A stretch of DNA of 64,000 nt from Flavobacteriales bacterium UBA972 (GTDB taxonomy: Bacteria > Bacteroidota > Bacteroidia > Flavobacteriales > Schleiferiaceae): positions 20,345-84,344 of the forward strand of contig DBBY01000002.1 in NCBI GenBank assembly GCA_002292855.1. The letters are read 5' to 3'. Below are positions 17,796 to 26,800 of this stretch, one piece after another (positions within the stretch are counted from its first letter, which is position 1; each line of letters opens with the position of its first letter). Made by a program: the position numbers and the translations under genes. The notes beneath the pieces are model-generated. The model was not told the DNA's origin. It did no database searches and saw only the letters and a list, made by a program, of their open reading frames with translations.

Positions 17796-18437
17796 TTATG
17801 GCTTTTGCAATGGAGCGTTCCCCTCCGTATTGACCTCTGCATAAGGAAGCTGAATCACGGTCTTGCTGTGCAGGTAGGTGTCCAGGCCTTGAGCGGTAAA
17901 ATGATCCTCGGGCATAGGGACAAATCCGCTCTCTTCGACGGTCATCGAGGGGGCAAGGATCACCTCAACGACGGACCCCACCACCAAAACACTGCCGTTG
18001 GCCAGTAGGTGTTCTTCATCCAGTCGAAGTCCGTAAGAAACCAAAGCCGAGGTGATGCGGGGGGCGTGAATGCGCTCAAAGGACTGCCAGGGAAGGCCGA
18101 CGGAGTCGAGCTCGCTCTGGCCCTCGGGATACTTGGCGCTGCACTGGTGAAGCTGCCTTGCCTCGAACTGCTGGCCGCCCAAGAGGTGAAATCCAAAGGC
18201 TTTTTGCTCCCTGCAGTAGCGCAGCCCTTGATGTTCGTCGGTCAGGGGCCGAAACAGAAAACCGAGTTGGGGCGGGTTGGCGCTCACGTGAAGGGTTTGG
18301 CTAAACACGGCCGCATTGGCAATTCCTTCGGGCGAGAACGAAGTGAGCAAACCGACCTGTCGGGGCCCGCTCAGGGAATTAAAAAACTGGGCCCGATAGC
18401 GCGGTGCCCACTGGGTCCAAACGGCCTCGGTAATCAC
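17796..18437 (-). CDS. Flavin reductase family protein (FMN-binding split barrel)
   Basis: About 213 aa. The region GPRQVGLLTSFSPEGIANAAVFSQTLHVSANPPQLGFLFRP is the start of the flavin-reductase-like FMN-binding barrel; VVGSVVEVIL and the C-terminal strands complete it. Such proteins bind FMN and reduce flavin with NAD(P)H or serve as flavin oxidoreductases. The chosen start is GTG 18437, which overlaps the SDR stop (TAGTG); the longer frame to 18494 would lie inside the SDR gene. It sits between the SDR and the DUF2256/photolyase genes; supplying reduced flavin to the photolyases is an attractive inference, not shown. Confidence 0.85.
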   Translation of the reverse strand: MITEAVWTQWAPRYRAQFFNSLSGPRQVGLLTSFSPEGIANAAVFSQTLHVSANPPQLGFLFRPLTDEHQGLRYCREQKAFGFHLLGGQQFEARQLHQCSAKYPEGQSELDSVGLPWQSFERIHAPRITSALVSYGLRLDEEHLLANGSVLVVGSVVEVILAPSMTVEESGFVPMPEDHFTAQGLDTYLHSKTVIQLPYAEVNTEGNAPLQKP

Positions 18438-19117
18438 TAGGGGCGGAGGCTGCTCATGCCGCCGTCGACTCCCAGAACCTGGCCACTGATCCATGAATTG
18501 TCGAGCAAAAGAAGGCCAGCATGGGCCAAATCAGCCACCTGGCCGACGCGCTTTAGGGGGTGGCGTTCTGCTGCCGCCGCCGCACGGGCTTCGTTGCCCA
18601 GTATTTTGTTGGCCAATGGAGTATCGGTGATGGACGGGGCTATTGCATTGACCCGCACTGCAGGAGCCCATTCCGCCGCAAGGGACCGCACAAGGCCTTC
18701 TACCGCGCCCTTGGCCATGGCAATGCTTGCGTGGTAGCTCATTCCCTGAGAAACGGCTACCGTGCTAAAGAGCAGGGCAGAACCTTGGGCTGCGCGAAGC
18801 GCTTTCTCGGCCTTCTGGAGCGTTAATGCCGCAGCAAGGGCATTGATTTCGAAGTCGTTTCGAAAGTCCTCGATTTTGTAGCCCTTGAAGGGTTTTAGGT
18901 TGATGCTGCCGGGAGCGTAAACCAACCCGTCGAGCTCATCGGGAAGCCCAGAACCGTCCCAGGTTAAAATATCCGCTTGAATTTCGCGAAGGTTGGCATG
19001 CGAAAAGTCGGCCGGCTGGCGCGACAGGCCAAGGACGAAGTCTCCGCGCTGAAGAAGCAACTCGGCAAGGGCGCGACCGATTCCGCTGCGATGGCCAATT
19101 ATAAAGTATGTTTTCAT
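18437..19117 (-). CDS. Atypical short-chain dehydrogenase/reductase lacking the catalytic Tyr
   Basis: 226-aa Rossmann protein of the SDR superfamily. The nucleotide loop is IGHRSGIGRALAE (residues 7-19) and the C-terminal half has RVNAIAPSITDTPLA and GQVLGVDGG. However, aligning Lys136 (AMAKGAVEGL) with the YxxxK lysine puts Ile132 at the Tyr position and Thr119 at the Ser position; the usual NNAG is YAPG (67-70). The nearby Y128 is not in register. It may use different chemistry, or bind nucleotide or flavin without reducing a carbonyl. First gene of the photolyase operon and divergent from hutH across 47 bp. Confidence 0.85.
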   Translation of the reverse strand: MKTYFIIGHRSGIGRALAELLLQRGDFVLGLSRQPADFSHANLREIQADILTWDGSGLPDELDGLVYAPGSINLKPFKGYKIEDFRNDFEINALAAALTLQKAEKALRAAQGSALLFSTVAVSQGMSYHASIAMAKGAVEGLVRSLAAEWAPAVRVNAIAPSITDTPLANKILGNEARAAAAAERHPLKRVGQVADLAHAGLLLLDNSWISGQVLGVDGGMSSLRP

Positions 19118-19140
19118 AAGAACTCTAACACGCCTCGCGC

Positions 19141-19148
19141 TACTTTTG
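19141..19148 (+). promoter_or_regulatory. -7 box for hutH
   Basis: TACTTTTG, exact TAnnTTTG, 16 nt before the hutH ATG. Confidence 0.55.
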
Positions 19149-19164
19149 TTGAAACCCTAAACTT

Positions 19165-20670
19165 ATGCCATTGAACGCACTAAACCTAACCTCGGAATGG
19201 ACTCTTAGCCAGTGGCAGAGCGTGGCAATGGGCCAGGCGCAGCTTCATCTTGCGGATGCTGACCGAGAAGCCGTCGCGGCTAACCGCAGTGTTTTGGACC
19301 GCGGAATCGAAGAGGGTCGCATCGTGTATGGCGTTAATACGGGTTTTGGAGCCCTCTGCACCACGGCAGTAGAGCGTCAGGACCTCCAAAGGCTTCAACG
19401 CAACCTCATTATTAGCCATGCAGCAGGGTCGGGACCCTTGGCGGAGCCCGCTATTGTTCGATTGATGCTTGCAGCCAAGGCACGCAACCTCGCCCTTGGG
19501 CACTCGGGCGTTAGGCCAGAACTTTTGGATGCGCTGCTCGTCTTGCTCAAGGAAGACGCCCTGCCGGAGGTGCCCGTTATGGGATCCCTTGGGGCTTCGG
19601 GCGACTTGGCACCTCTCTCGCACCTGTCGCTTGCCCTAATTGGTGAAGGCTTTGTGCACCATCGTGGCCAGCGTAAATCAGCAACGCAGTTTTGGGCGGA
19701 ATTGGGCTTGACCCCGCAAGTACTTGAGGCCAAGGAGGGTCTTGCGCTAATTAACGGAACCCAGTTCATGCAGGCCGTCGGTTTTGCCAGCGCAATCAAG
19801 GCTGCGGCAATCGCGCATTGGGCCGACGCCGTGGGAACCGCATCCCTACTTGCCTACGACGGGATGCCCTCGCCCTTTGAGGAACGCGTTCATGCCTTGC
19901 GTCCGCACCATGGCCAGGTAGGGGTGGCGCGTAGCGTACGCGCCTGGGCCGAAGGTTCGCCCGGTTGGAACTATGGCAAAGACCACGTTCAGGATCCCTA
20001 TTCGTTTCGCTGCATGCCCCAGGTTCACGGAGCCAGCCGAGACGCTTGGAGCCATGCCCTGCGGGTGCTTCAAACCGAGTCCTGCTCGGTGACCGACAAT
20101 CCCTTGGTTTTTACCGATTCGGGCGACGGCGTTAGTGCAGGTCATTTTCACGGTCAGCCCCTTGCTTTGGTCTTTGATTATGTCAAAATTGCCAGTGCAG
20201 AGTGGGGTAGCATAAGCGAGCGCCGCATCAACCAGCTCTGCCTAGGCAAGCGCGGACTTCCCATGTTTCTCGCTGCGGACAGTGGCGTAGAGAGTGGCCT
20301 TATGATCGTGCAGTACGCAGCAGCAGCCCTCGTGAGCCGCAACAAGCAGCGCGCTACCCCTGCAAGTGCCGACAGCATCGACAGCAGCGCCGGCCAAGAA
20401 GACCATGTAAGCATGGGCGCCAACGCCGCGACCGACCTTTACGAAGTTTTGGGGAACGTCGAGCGCATACTGGCCATGGAATGGCTGTGTGCGGTTCAGG
20501 CCTCAGAGCGCAGCGACCGCGACTTAGGCCCCAAGCTTGAGGCCCTCAAGGCATCATTCCGTCGGGAATTTGCGGCAAGCCCCGGCGACTACTACGCCCA
20601 CGAAGCCATGGAAGCAGCGCTGTGTTTTGTGCAAACCCAGGGTTTGGGCTCGCTCGACGAGGTTTTTTAG
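19165..20670 (+). CDS. hutH: Histidine ammonia-lyase
   Basis: 501 aa. Deaminates histidine to urocanate, the first step of histidine degradation. The Ala144-Ser145-Gly146 triad in GSLGASGDLAPLSH cyclises into the MIO electrophile; N-terminal VYGVNTGFGAL and late QEDHVSMGANAA motifs are intact, and the length is normal. Other hut genes (urocanase, imidazolonepropionase) are not in the window. The arginase-family gene at 35548 could be a formimidoylglutamase but is not linked. The stop overlaps the convergent rsmE stop by 2 nt. Confidence 0.95.
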   Translation: MPLNALNLTSEWTLSQWQSVAMGQAQLHLADADREAVAANRSVLDRGIEEGRIVYGVNTGFGALCTTAVERQDLQRLQRNLIISHAAGSGPLAEPAIVRLMLAAKARNLALGHSGVRPELLDALLVLLKEDALPEVPVMGSLGASGDLAPLSHLSLALIGEGFVHHRGQRKSATQFWAELGLTPQVLEAKEGLALINGTQFMQAVGFASAIKAAAIAHWADAVGTASLLAYDGMPSPFEERVHALRPHHGQVGVARSVRAWAEGSPGWNYGKDHVQDPYSFRCMPQVHGASRDAWSHALRVLQTESCSVTDNPLVFTDSGDGVSAGHFHGQPLALVFDYVKIASAEWGSISERRINQLCLGKRGLPMFLAADSGVESGLMIVQYAAAALVSRNKQRATPASADSIDSSAGQEDHVSMGANAATDLYEVLGNVERILAMEWLCAVQASERSDRDLGPKLEALKASFRREFAASPGDYYAHEAMEAALCFVQTQGLGSLDEVF

Positions 20671-21377
20671 ACGCCCAATCGCTGGGCAAAGGCCGCAACG
20701 GCATATAGGCCGGCGGTTTCTGTTCTAAGTCGGTGGGGGCCCAGGTGCACTAAGGTGAATCCCTTGGATTGCGCGGCCGACACTTCAGACTCCGAGAAGT
20801 CTCCCTCGGGGCCAATAAAAACCGACCAGGATTCCGTGGGTTTGCTGCGGATCAATGGCGGCAGAAAATGAGAGTCCGCGCCGTCTATTAAGGCCGCAAT
20901 CGCTTTTTGCTCGCTGGCACAAGCCTCCAATGCCTGCTCAAAGGGAACGGGGCCGTGGAGTAGGGGCAGCCTTCCCTTGTTGCTTTGCTTGCAGGCGGCC
21001 TGCATAACGCGCACCAGTCGGTCGAGTTTGAGCCTTCTGCGCTCCGAACGGGCGCATTCCAAAAGGGTCAGGGAATGCAGGCCCATTTCTACGGATTTTT
21101 CAAGGAGCCACTCCAGGCGGTCAAGGTTTTTGGTCGGAGCCACATAGAGGTGAAAGGATCCCGAAACAGCCCCGTAGTTGGGAATTTCAAGGGCATTGCC
21201 CACCATTGCGTCTCGCTTGTTGATGAACTGAAGCGCACCTTCCCAAGCCGATCCCTCGCCATCAAGCACCCTCACGAGGTCGCCGTCAGAGAGCCGGAGC
21301 ACGCTGCGAGCATGCCGGCTTTCTTCTTCATTGAGAATCAAATTTCGGCCCTGCCTAAGTCCCCAAAAATGGTGCAT
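20667..21377 (-). CDS. rsmE: 16S rRNA (uracil1498-N3)-methyltransferase
   Basis: 236-aa SPOUT-class methyltransferase using SAM to modify U1498 of 16S rRNA. N-terminal PUA-like domain (about 1-70) with ESRHARSVLRLSDGD, then the knotted SPOUT domain with IGPEGDFSESEV and LGPHRLRTETAGLYA (about 185-225), the SAM-binding hallmark. The start ATG follows the rimK stop without a gap (TAAATG), so rsmE is translated from the tsaD-protease-rimK-rsmE unit. Confidence 0.95.
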   Translation of the reverse strand: MHHFWGLRQGRNLILNEEESRHARSVLRLSDGDLVRVLDGEGSAWEGALQFINKRDAMVGNALEIPNYGAVSGSFHLYVAPTKNLDRLEWLLEKSVEMGLHSLTLLECARSERRRLKLDRLVRVMQAACKQSNKGRLPLLHGPVPFEQALEACASEQKAIAALIDGADSHFLPPLIRSKPTESWSVFIGPEGDFSESEVSAAQSKGFTLVHLGPHRLRTETAGLYAVAAFAQRLGV

Positions 21378-22289
21378 TTAGGCTCCGATTTTGTCCTTGG
21401 ACTGGGCCTTGGACTGCAGGTGGTTTGCAGACACGTAGTCGATGATGTGGCCGGCCACGTCGATTCCGGTGACGGACTCTACGCCACCCAACCCGGGAGA
21501 GGAATTGACCTCCATAATTAAGGGTCCGCGGGCGCTTTGGAGCATGTCTACCCCCGCGACCATAAGTCCAAGGGCCTTGGCAGCCTTCACGGCCATGGCG
21601 CGTTCGCTTGCCTTGAGCTTGATGGGAATTCCCTGACCGCCTCCGTGCAAATTGCTGCGAAATTCGCCTTCGCGGCCTTGGCGTTTGTAGGCGGCTACGA
21701 CCTTGCCTCCAACCACAATGGCCCGAATGTCAGCACCTTTGGCTTCTTTGATGAATTCCTGCACCAAAATATTGGCGTCAAGGGAATAAAATGCTTCAAT
21801 GACGCTTCGCGCGGCTGTTTTGGACTCGGCTAAAACGACGCCCTTACCCTGAGTGCCCTCCAAGAGTTTGACTACGAGAGGGGCTCCGCCTACTTCTTTA
21901 ATCAGAGCGTCTACGTCAGAGGGCTGCTTGGCAACGGCGGTTCGTGGAATGGCCACCCCTGCCTTGGCAAGAATTTGAAGGGCGCGAAGCTTGTCGCGGG
22001 ACCGCACTAAGGCAAGGCTGCTCACGGGCGTGAAGACCTGCTTCATCTCGAGCTGTCGGAGCATTGCAGCGCCATAAATGGTAATGGATGCTCCAATTCG
22101 TGGAATCACAGCATCGACCCCTTCAATTCGGTGGTCTCCATAGTAAATGTCGAGCTCGTTGGCAGACAGAACGGCATAGCTGCGTCCAATATTCATGACC
22201 TTGGCCTGGTGTCCGCGGGATTCCGCAGCCTCCACAAGCCTGCGGGTGGAGTAAAGATTGCGGTTGGCAGACAAAATAAGTATAATCAT
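21378..22289 (-). CDS. rimK: RimK-type ATP-grasp L-glutamate ligase
   Basis: 303 aa. RimK adds glutamates to the C-terminus of ribosomal protein S6 (and can make poly-glutamate). The N-terminal domain (about 1-95) starts MIILILSANRNLYSTRRLVE; the ATP-grasp fold holds SRDKLRALQILAKAGVAIPR, LVVKLLEGTQGKGVV and the metal-binding IMEVNSSPGLGGVE. Length matches E. coli RimK. The upstream gene encodes a retropepsin-like protease of the RimB class overlapping by ATGA, a pairing that suggests a modification/trimming system. Confidence 0.92.
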   Translation of the reverse strand: MIILILSANRNLYSTRRLVEAAESRGHQAKVMNIGRSYAVLSANELDIYYGDHRIEGVDAVIPRIGASITIYGAAMLRQLEMKQVFTPVSSLALVRSRDKLRALQILAKAGVAIPRTAVAKQPSDVDALIKEVGGAPLVVKLLEGTQGKGVVLAESKTAARSVIEAFYSLDANILVQEFIKEAKGADIRAIVVGGKVVAAYKRQGREGEFRSNLHGGGQGIPIKLKASERAMAVKAAKALGLMVAGVDMLQSARGPLIMEVNSSPGLGGVESVTGIDVAGHIIDYVSANHLQSKAQSKDKIGA

Positions 22290-22750
22290 GGAGCGGCAGG
22301 ACTTGGTGGGATGGTTCGCGAAAGGTACTTCGCTGAGGAGTTTCGTCGCCGCACGTTAACTATAAATCCGCGCTTCAAAAAGGTGCGCCCAAGAAGCAAG
22401 GGATTGCGCATGCGCGAACGGTCTGAAAGGCTGAATTCTTGGTTGAAGTCTTCGCCATAAACGCGAAGCTGCAGGTATATTAGGTAGCGTTCTTGACGGT
22501 CACCAAAACTGGATTTTACCGTCACCTTGCGAAACTGCTCGTGCCGCGTGACCGCCCCGCTCTGCCAGGTAACCATTAGCGCCTCGCCGTCGAGGTGAAA
22601 ATTGATGCAGTGAATCGCACAATGGTATGCCCCGCTGTCGACGACTGCATTGGCACCAAGCCATTGGAGCTGCGGCAGGTCCACCAACTCGGTGCGACCT
22701 AAACTGCGGTTTGGGCTGCGGTCTGGGCTGAGATTGGGGGAATCATTCAT
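22286..22750 (-). CDS. Retropepsin-like aspartic protease (RimB/COG4067 type)
   Basis: 154 aa. The core VVDSGAYHCAIHC resembles the DTGA motif of the RimB/ATP-dependent zinc protease family, here DSGA; FSLSDRSRMRNPLLLGRTFL fits the second conserved block with the flap and LLGR-FL motif. Family members sit next to RimK and are thought to act on glutamate-modified proteins. The N-terminal 18 residues come from a 12-bp tandem repeat (three SPxx units) and are probably disordered. It overlaps tsaD by 8 bp and rimK by 4 bp (ATGA). Confidence 0.8.
   Translation of the reverse strand: MNDSPNLSPDRSPNRSLGRTELVDLPQLQWLGANAVVDSGAYHCAIHCINFHLDGEALMVTWQSGAVTRHEQFRKVTVKSSFGDRQERYLIYLQLRVYGEDFNQEFSLSDRSRMRNPLLLGRTFLKRGFIVNVRRRNSSAKYLSRTIPPSPAAP
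22704..22739. repeat. Three 12-bp tandem repeats in the protease gene N-terminus
   Basis: CTGCGGTTTGGG, CTGCGGTCTGGG and CTGAGATTGGGG in tandem; on the coding (minus) strand they encode four-residue units SPNL, SPDR, SPNR. The in-frame 12-bp unit can expand or contract without a frameshift. Confidence 0.7.
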
Positions 22751-23786
22751 GAAGCGAAGGTACTTCTAGCCTTGCGCTGGCGGCTTCATGGAGGGAACTA
22801 AAACGCCCTGATTGATAGGCGTAGTAGGCGACTGCTCCAATCATTGCAGCGTTGTCGGTGGCATAGCTAAGGGGCGGAATTCCTATGGGAACTCCCCGCC
22901 GGGCTGCCCAGGCTTTTGCTTCGCGGCGCAGCAAGGAATTGGCGGCGACTCCGCCGGCCAGTACCACAAACTGATGCTCGGGGCCAAGCGCGCGGTCGAG
23001 CCGTTCGAGCAAGGGTTGAATCAGGGTCTGCCGAGCCGACGCACACCAGTCGTTGAGGCGATCCGTCAAGGTGTTGGGATTGCTGCGCAGTTCCTTTTGA
23101 AGGCTGTAAAGAATGCTGGTTTTGAGTCCGCTGTAGCTAAAGTCGAGACCGGCAGTCTGCATTTTGGCAAAAACAAAGGCGTTGGGGTCGCCCAGTTCCG
23201 CGAGCCGGTCCACCTCGGGCCCGCCGGGGTAGGGAAGACCCAAGGTCTTGGCCGTTTTGTCGAAGGCTTCGCCCACGGCATCGTCAAGGGTTCCGCCCAA
23301 AAGAACAAAATCAAAAGCGGACCTCACGTCAAAAAGCTGGGTGTGACCGCCCGAAACGACTAGGGCCAAAAAGGGGAAACCCTGAAGCGGATTATCTTGA
23401 ATACCCGGTTCGATAAGGCTGTGGGCAAGAACGTGTGCTTGAATGTGGTTGACGCCAATGAAGGGAATTTCGAGGGACATGGCCAGGGATTTCGCCATTC
23501 CGTGGCCGACCAGGAGGGAACCCAAGAGTCCGGGGCCCTCGGTAGCTGCAACCGCATCAAGGTCGCTGAAGGCAATTCCAGCCTGATCCATCGCCGCACG
23601 AACGGTTGGGACGGCCATCAGGCTGTGCGCTCGGGATGCGAGTTCTGGAACGACTCCGCCGTACTGCTCGTGCACGGATTGTCCGTAGACCACGTTAGAC
23701 AGTACCCTCTGGCCCCGAAGGACCGCGGCCGCGCTGTCGTCGCAGCTGCTTTCGATAGAAAGTATTAGGGGTTCACTGCCGGCCAT
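22743..23786 (-). CDS. tsaD: tRNA N6-adenosine threonylcarbamoyltransferase
   Basis: 347-aa ASKHA-fold enzyme that transfers threonylcarbamoyl to A37 of ANN-decoding tRNAs, with TsaB and TsaE. Metal-binding HIQAH (the HxxxH motif) and ILSIESSCDDSAAAVL, GLDFSYSGLKTS and VLAGGVAANSLLR are intact. Start ATG 23786 has TAATTTTG only 4 nt upstream. It is the first gene of a translation-related unit (tsaD-protease-rimK-rsmE), divergent from tamB with 30 bp between starts. Confidence 0.96.
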   Translation of the reverse strand: MAGSEPLILSIESSCDDSAAAVLRGQRVLSNVVYGQSVHEQYGGVVPELASRAHSLMAVPTVRAAMDQAGIAFSDLDAVAATEGPGLLGSLLVGHGMAKSLAMSLEIPFIGVNHIQAHVLAHSLIEPGIQDNPLQGFPFLALVVSGGHTQLFDVRSAFDFVLLGGTLDDAVGEAFDKTAKTLGLPYPGGPEVDRLAELGDPNAFVFAKMQTAGLDFSYSGLKTSILYSLQKELRSNPNTLTDRLNDWCASARQTLIQPLLERLDRALGPEHQFVVLAGGVAANSLLRREAKAWAARRGVPIGIPPLSYATDNAAMIGAVAYYAYQSGRFSSLHEAASARLEVPSLHE

Positions 23787-23790
23787 GGCG

Positions 23791-23798
23791 CAAAATTA
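23791..23798 (-). promoter_or_regulatory. -7 box for tsaD
   Basis: TAATTTTG, exact TAnnTTTG, 4 nt before the ATG. A TAACTTCG box (one mismatch) for tamB sits on the other strand at 23805-23812, so two divergent promoters share 30 bp. Confidence 0.6.
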
Positions 23799-23816
23799 GG
23801 TCCGTAACTTCGCAGC

Positions 23817-26800
23817 ATGGCTGCGCGCATCGTTAAAATATCGCTATGGACCCTCGCTGGTCTTGCCGGGGCATTGATCCTGGCCTTTGCCATGCTGGCG
23901 CTTAACCCAGTCTTGCTGAGCCGCCCGGCAGAAAAATGGGTTCGCAGCTACCTCGAGGCCAATCCTTTGGCGGACTCTGCGCGCATGGAGTTCCGCTCCA
24001 TTACCTGGAAGCCGCTGCGCGGATTGGAGGTTCATGGAATACGCATTCATCGGGCCGAGGAGGGACTGTTCTTGGGCAGTGCCGAACTCTCGGGCCTGGG
24101 TTGGCGCAAGGGAAGACTCTACGCAGACCGACTCATTCTGGATTCCTTGGTAGTTAGTGGTATTCCTGACTCGAAGTGGCTGGACTGGTTCAGTCCCTGG
24201 ACCGACTCCTCAGACACCAGCTCCTCGGGATTTTCTTGCGAAATTGCGGAAGTAGAGCTGGGTTTTTGGGCGCGCGACGTTCGGGGAGATACCCTGATCG
24301 CTCCCTCGAACCTTCGGATTAAGCAGCTGGTTTGGGCCTCGAATTCCCTGGGACTTGACGCGAGCTTGGGACTTGATCTGCCTGGTGCTGGTCTTATTGA
24401 GGCCAAGGTTCGCATGGATTCTGCGGCTACCGAGGCCGAAGTGCGCTGGTCCAACCTTTTGGCTGAAGTGAAGTATTCGCCCAAGGCAATTCGCATAGCG
24501 GTATCGGATGACTCGTCGAATACGGTTGTTTTAAATGCATTCCAGAGCAAGAGCGAATGGATACTGCCCGAACAGGGCTTGCAATGGGGTCAGTTCGAGG
24601 CGCAGGCACGCGGACGATGGGGCGACTTAGGCCGTGAGCTCGAGCTAAGGGCTCCGGGTCTTGCCCTGCGGGCCAGCGAGCGCAGCGGCTCAGTTAAAGC
24701 CACGTTGACGGCGGATTCCACCAAACAGACTGACGGCAGCAAGTGGCTGATTCACGGGGGGCTCGAGGCCAAGTATTCCGCTTCGAACTGGGCGGTGCAA
24801 GGCAAAAACCTGAATGCCCGATGGTTGGAGCAAAGAGCGCAGTTTACTTCGATTGATTTAAGCGGAACAAGCAGCCGGTGGCGAGCCCTTGTGGGGGAGT
24901 CGACCTACGGCAGCATCGAAGCTAAGGGCGACTACGATCTGGGTTCTGTTGCACTTCTATGGCGGCCCTTAAGCCCGATTAAGCCTCTTAAAGACCTCCC
25001 CGCGGTGCATCGGGTGCGGGCGCAGTGGTCGGCATTAGAGCCCTATTCCTTGGTCGCGTCGGCCGAAGACAGTCTGGCAATCGTGGCTCGGTTCAAGGCG
25101 AGCCAGTCCTCCAAGGCCTGGAACATTGAGGCTTCGTGGGGGAGCTATCAGCTTAAGGCTTTGTTCAAGCGCAGCCCGGACCAATGGAACTTTGGGGGCT
25201 CAAGCAGTTCCGATATAGCCTCGCAGCTCGTGGCGGGCAAAGTACAGGTGCTGGATTCCCTTGGCTTAACGAAATTGGATGCGTCTGGGGCCTCGCTGCA
25301 GGTTCACCTAGAGAACAGCACTGAATTTACCCGCGGCTCGGCCAAGTACCTGCATGAGGGTCGAATCGGCCGATGGGACTATCTGGCCAATGCGTCCAAA
25401 GTCCGCCATGAATTTACCTGGGACGGGCCCGAGAAGGCAGTTGCTGTTTTAACGGCACGACCCGGAGACAGCTTAAAGGTTCAGTTGACGGGCCTCGCAA
25501 ACCACCCGCGCGGTGGGGAATTAAAGGCTCAAATGCAGATTTGGCCCTACGGAAGCAAGTGGACCGGCGGCTTGATCGACGGATACGGTGACGCTTGGTA
25601 CAAGCCTGAGGACGGCGACAGCCTGCGAATTCACGGAATTTTGCAGGGCGCGGGCCGACTTTCCTATGATTTTGACAAGGGGCGCGTGGCCCTGGATGAG
25701 GCGCTTTTTTGGAACTGCGCAGAGGGGCAATTGGCTTTGGACGGGGCCTGGAGCCCCATCGAGGGAGAGTTTTTAAGGCTTCGCGCGAGCGGGCTCAATC
25801 TGCCCTTTTGGACCAAGATTGCGGGCCTTGAGCAGTTTGAATTCGGTGGTTCGGTCTCGCTGGATGCCAAATTCATGAACCGTCAGGCCGGCTGGGCAGT
25901 CTCGGGCGGACTCCAATCCGAAAACCTCAGCATGAAGCAGCAGCCTTTGGGTGTGTTTTCGCTTGGTCTTGATTTTGTTCCCGACCGGGAGGCTGCCGAT
26001 TTGAGCCTTCGATGGGACCACGGCGATACGGCTATTGTGCACGTCAATGGCAGCTACGGCGTCAGTGGCCTAGAGGCGGTCAGCGAACAAATTAGCATTC
26101 CGGTGCGCTGGGCACGGCCCTTTGCCGACGGAACCATTGATGCCCTTGACGGTCGAATCAAGGGACGCGTTCAATGCGCTGCAAATTCTGATTTCTCCAA
26201 CCTGCGGTGGGAGGGGAGCGGAGTCTGGAGCAATGCAGGCTTGACTATTCCTGCTTTGGGTCTTGGGCTGCGCGGCACGGCTCCTTGGGTTTTGGGGCAA
26301 AAGTCCCTTAAAATGGGACCAAGCCGGTTTGCCGACCACCGGGGAGTCGGTTCTACTGAAGTTTCGGTCAATCTCAATTTTGAAGCGCAGCAGCTTGTCG
26401 ATTTGAGGTTCACGACCGAGGGGATGGTGGTTATGGATGTGCCGCCCAGTCCCAAGGCTGATTTTTATGGCTACGTGGTGGCTTCGGGCTCGGGAGACCT
26501 CAAGGGAAGCACCTCGTCTCTTCGCATGAATGTCAGGGCTAAGTCCATTGATTCCTCGGTTTTCGTACTTCCCTTGGACGCGCCCGTTTCGCTCGATGAG
26601 GTGAAGTTCTTAACCTTCCGCAGCCGTGCCGAGCCCCTCAAGCCGCAGAAGCGCAACTCGGAGGATTTCAAGTTTGACCTTCACCTAGATCTCGAGGTTA
26701 CCGAGGATATTCTGGCTCAGTTAATCCTTGATGAAACGCTTGGCGACGTTATCGAGGCCCGCGGAACCGGCCCAATATCCCTGGACGTTCCCTGGGTGGG

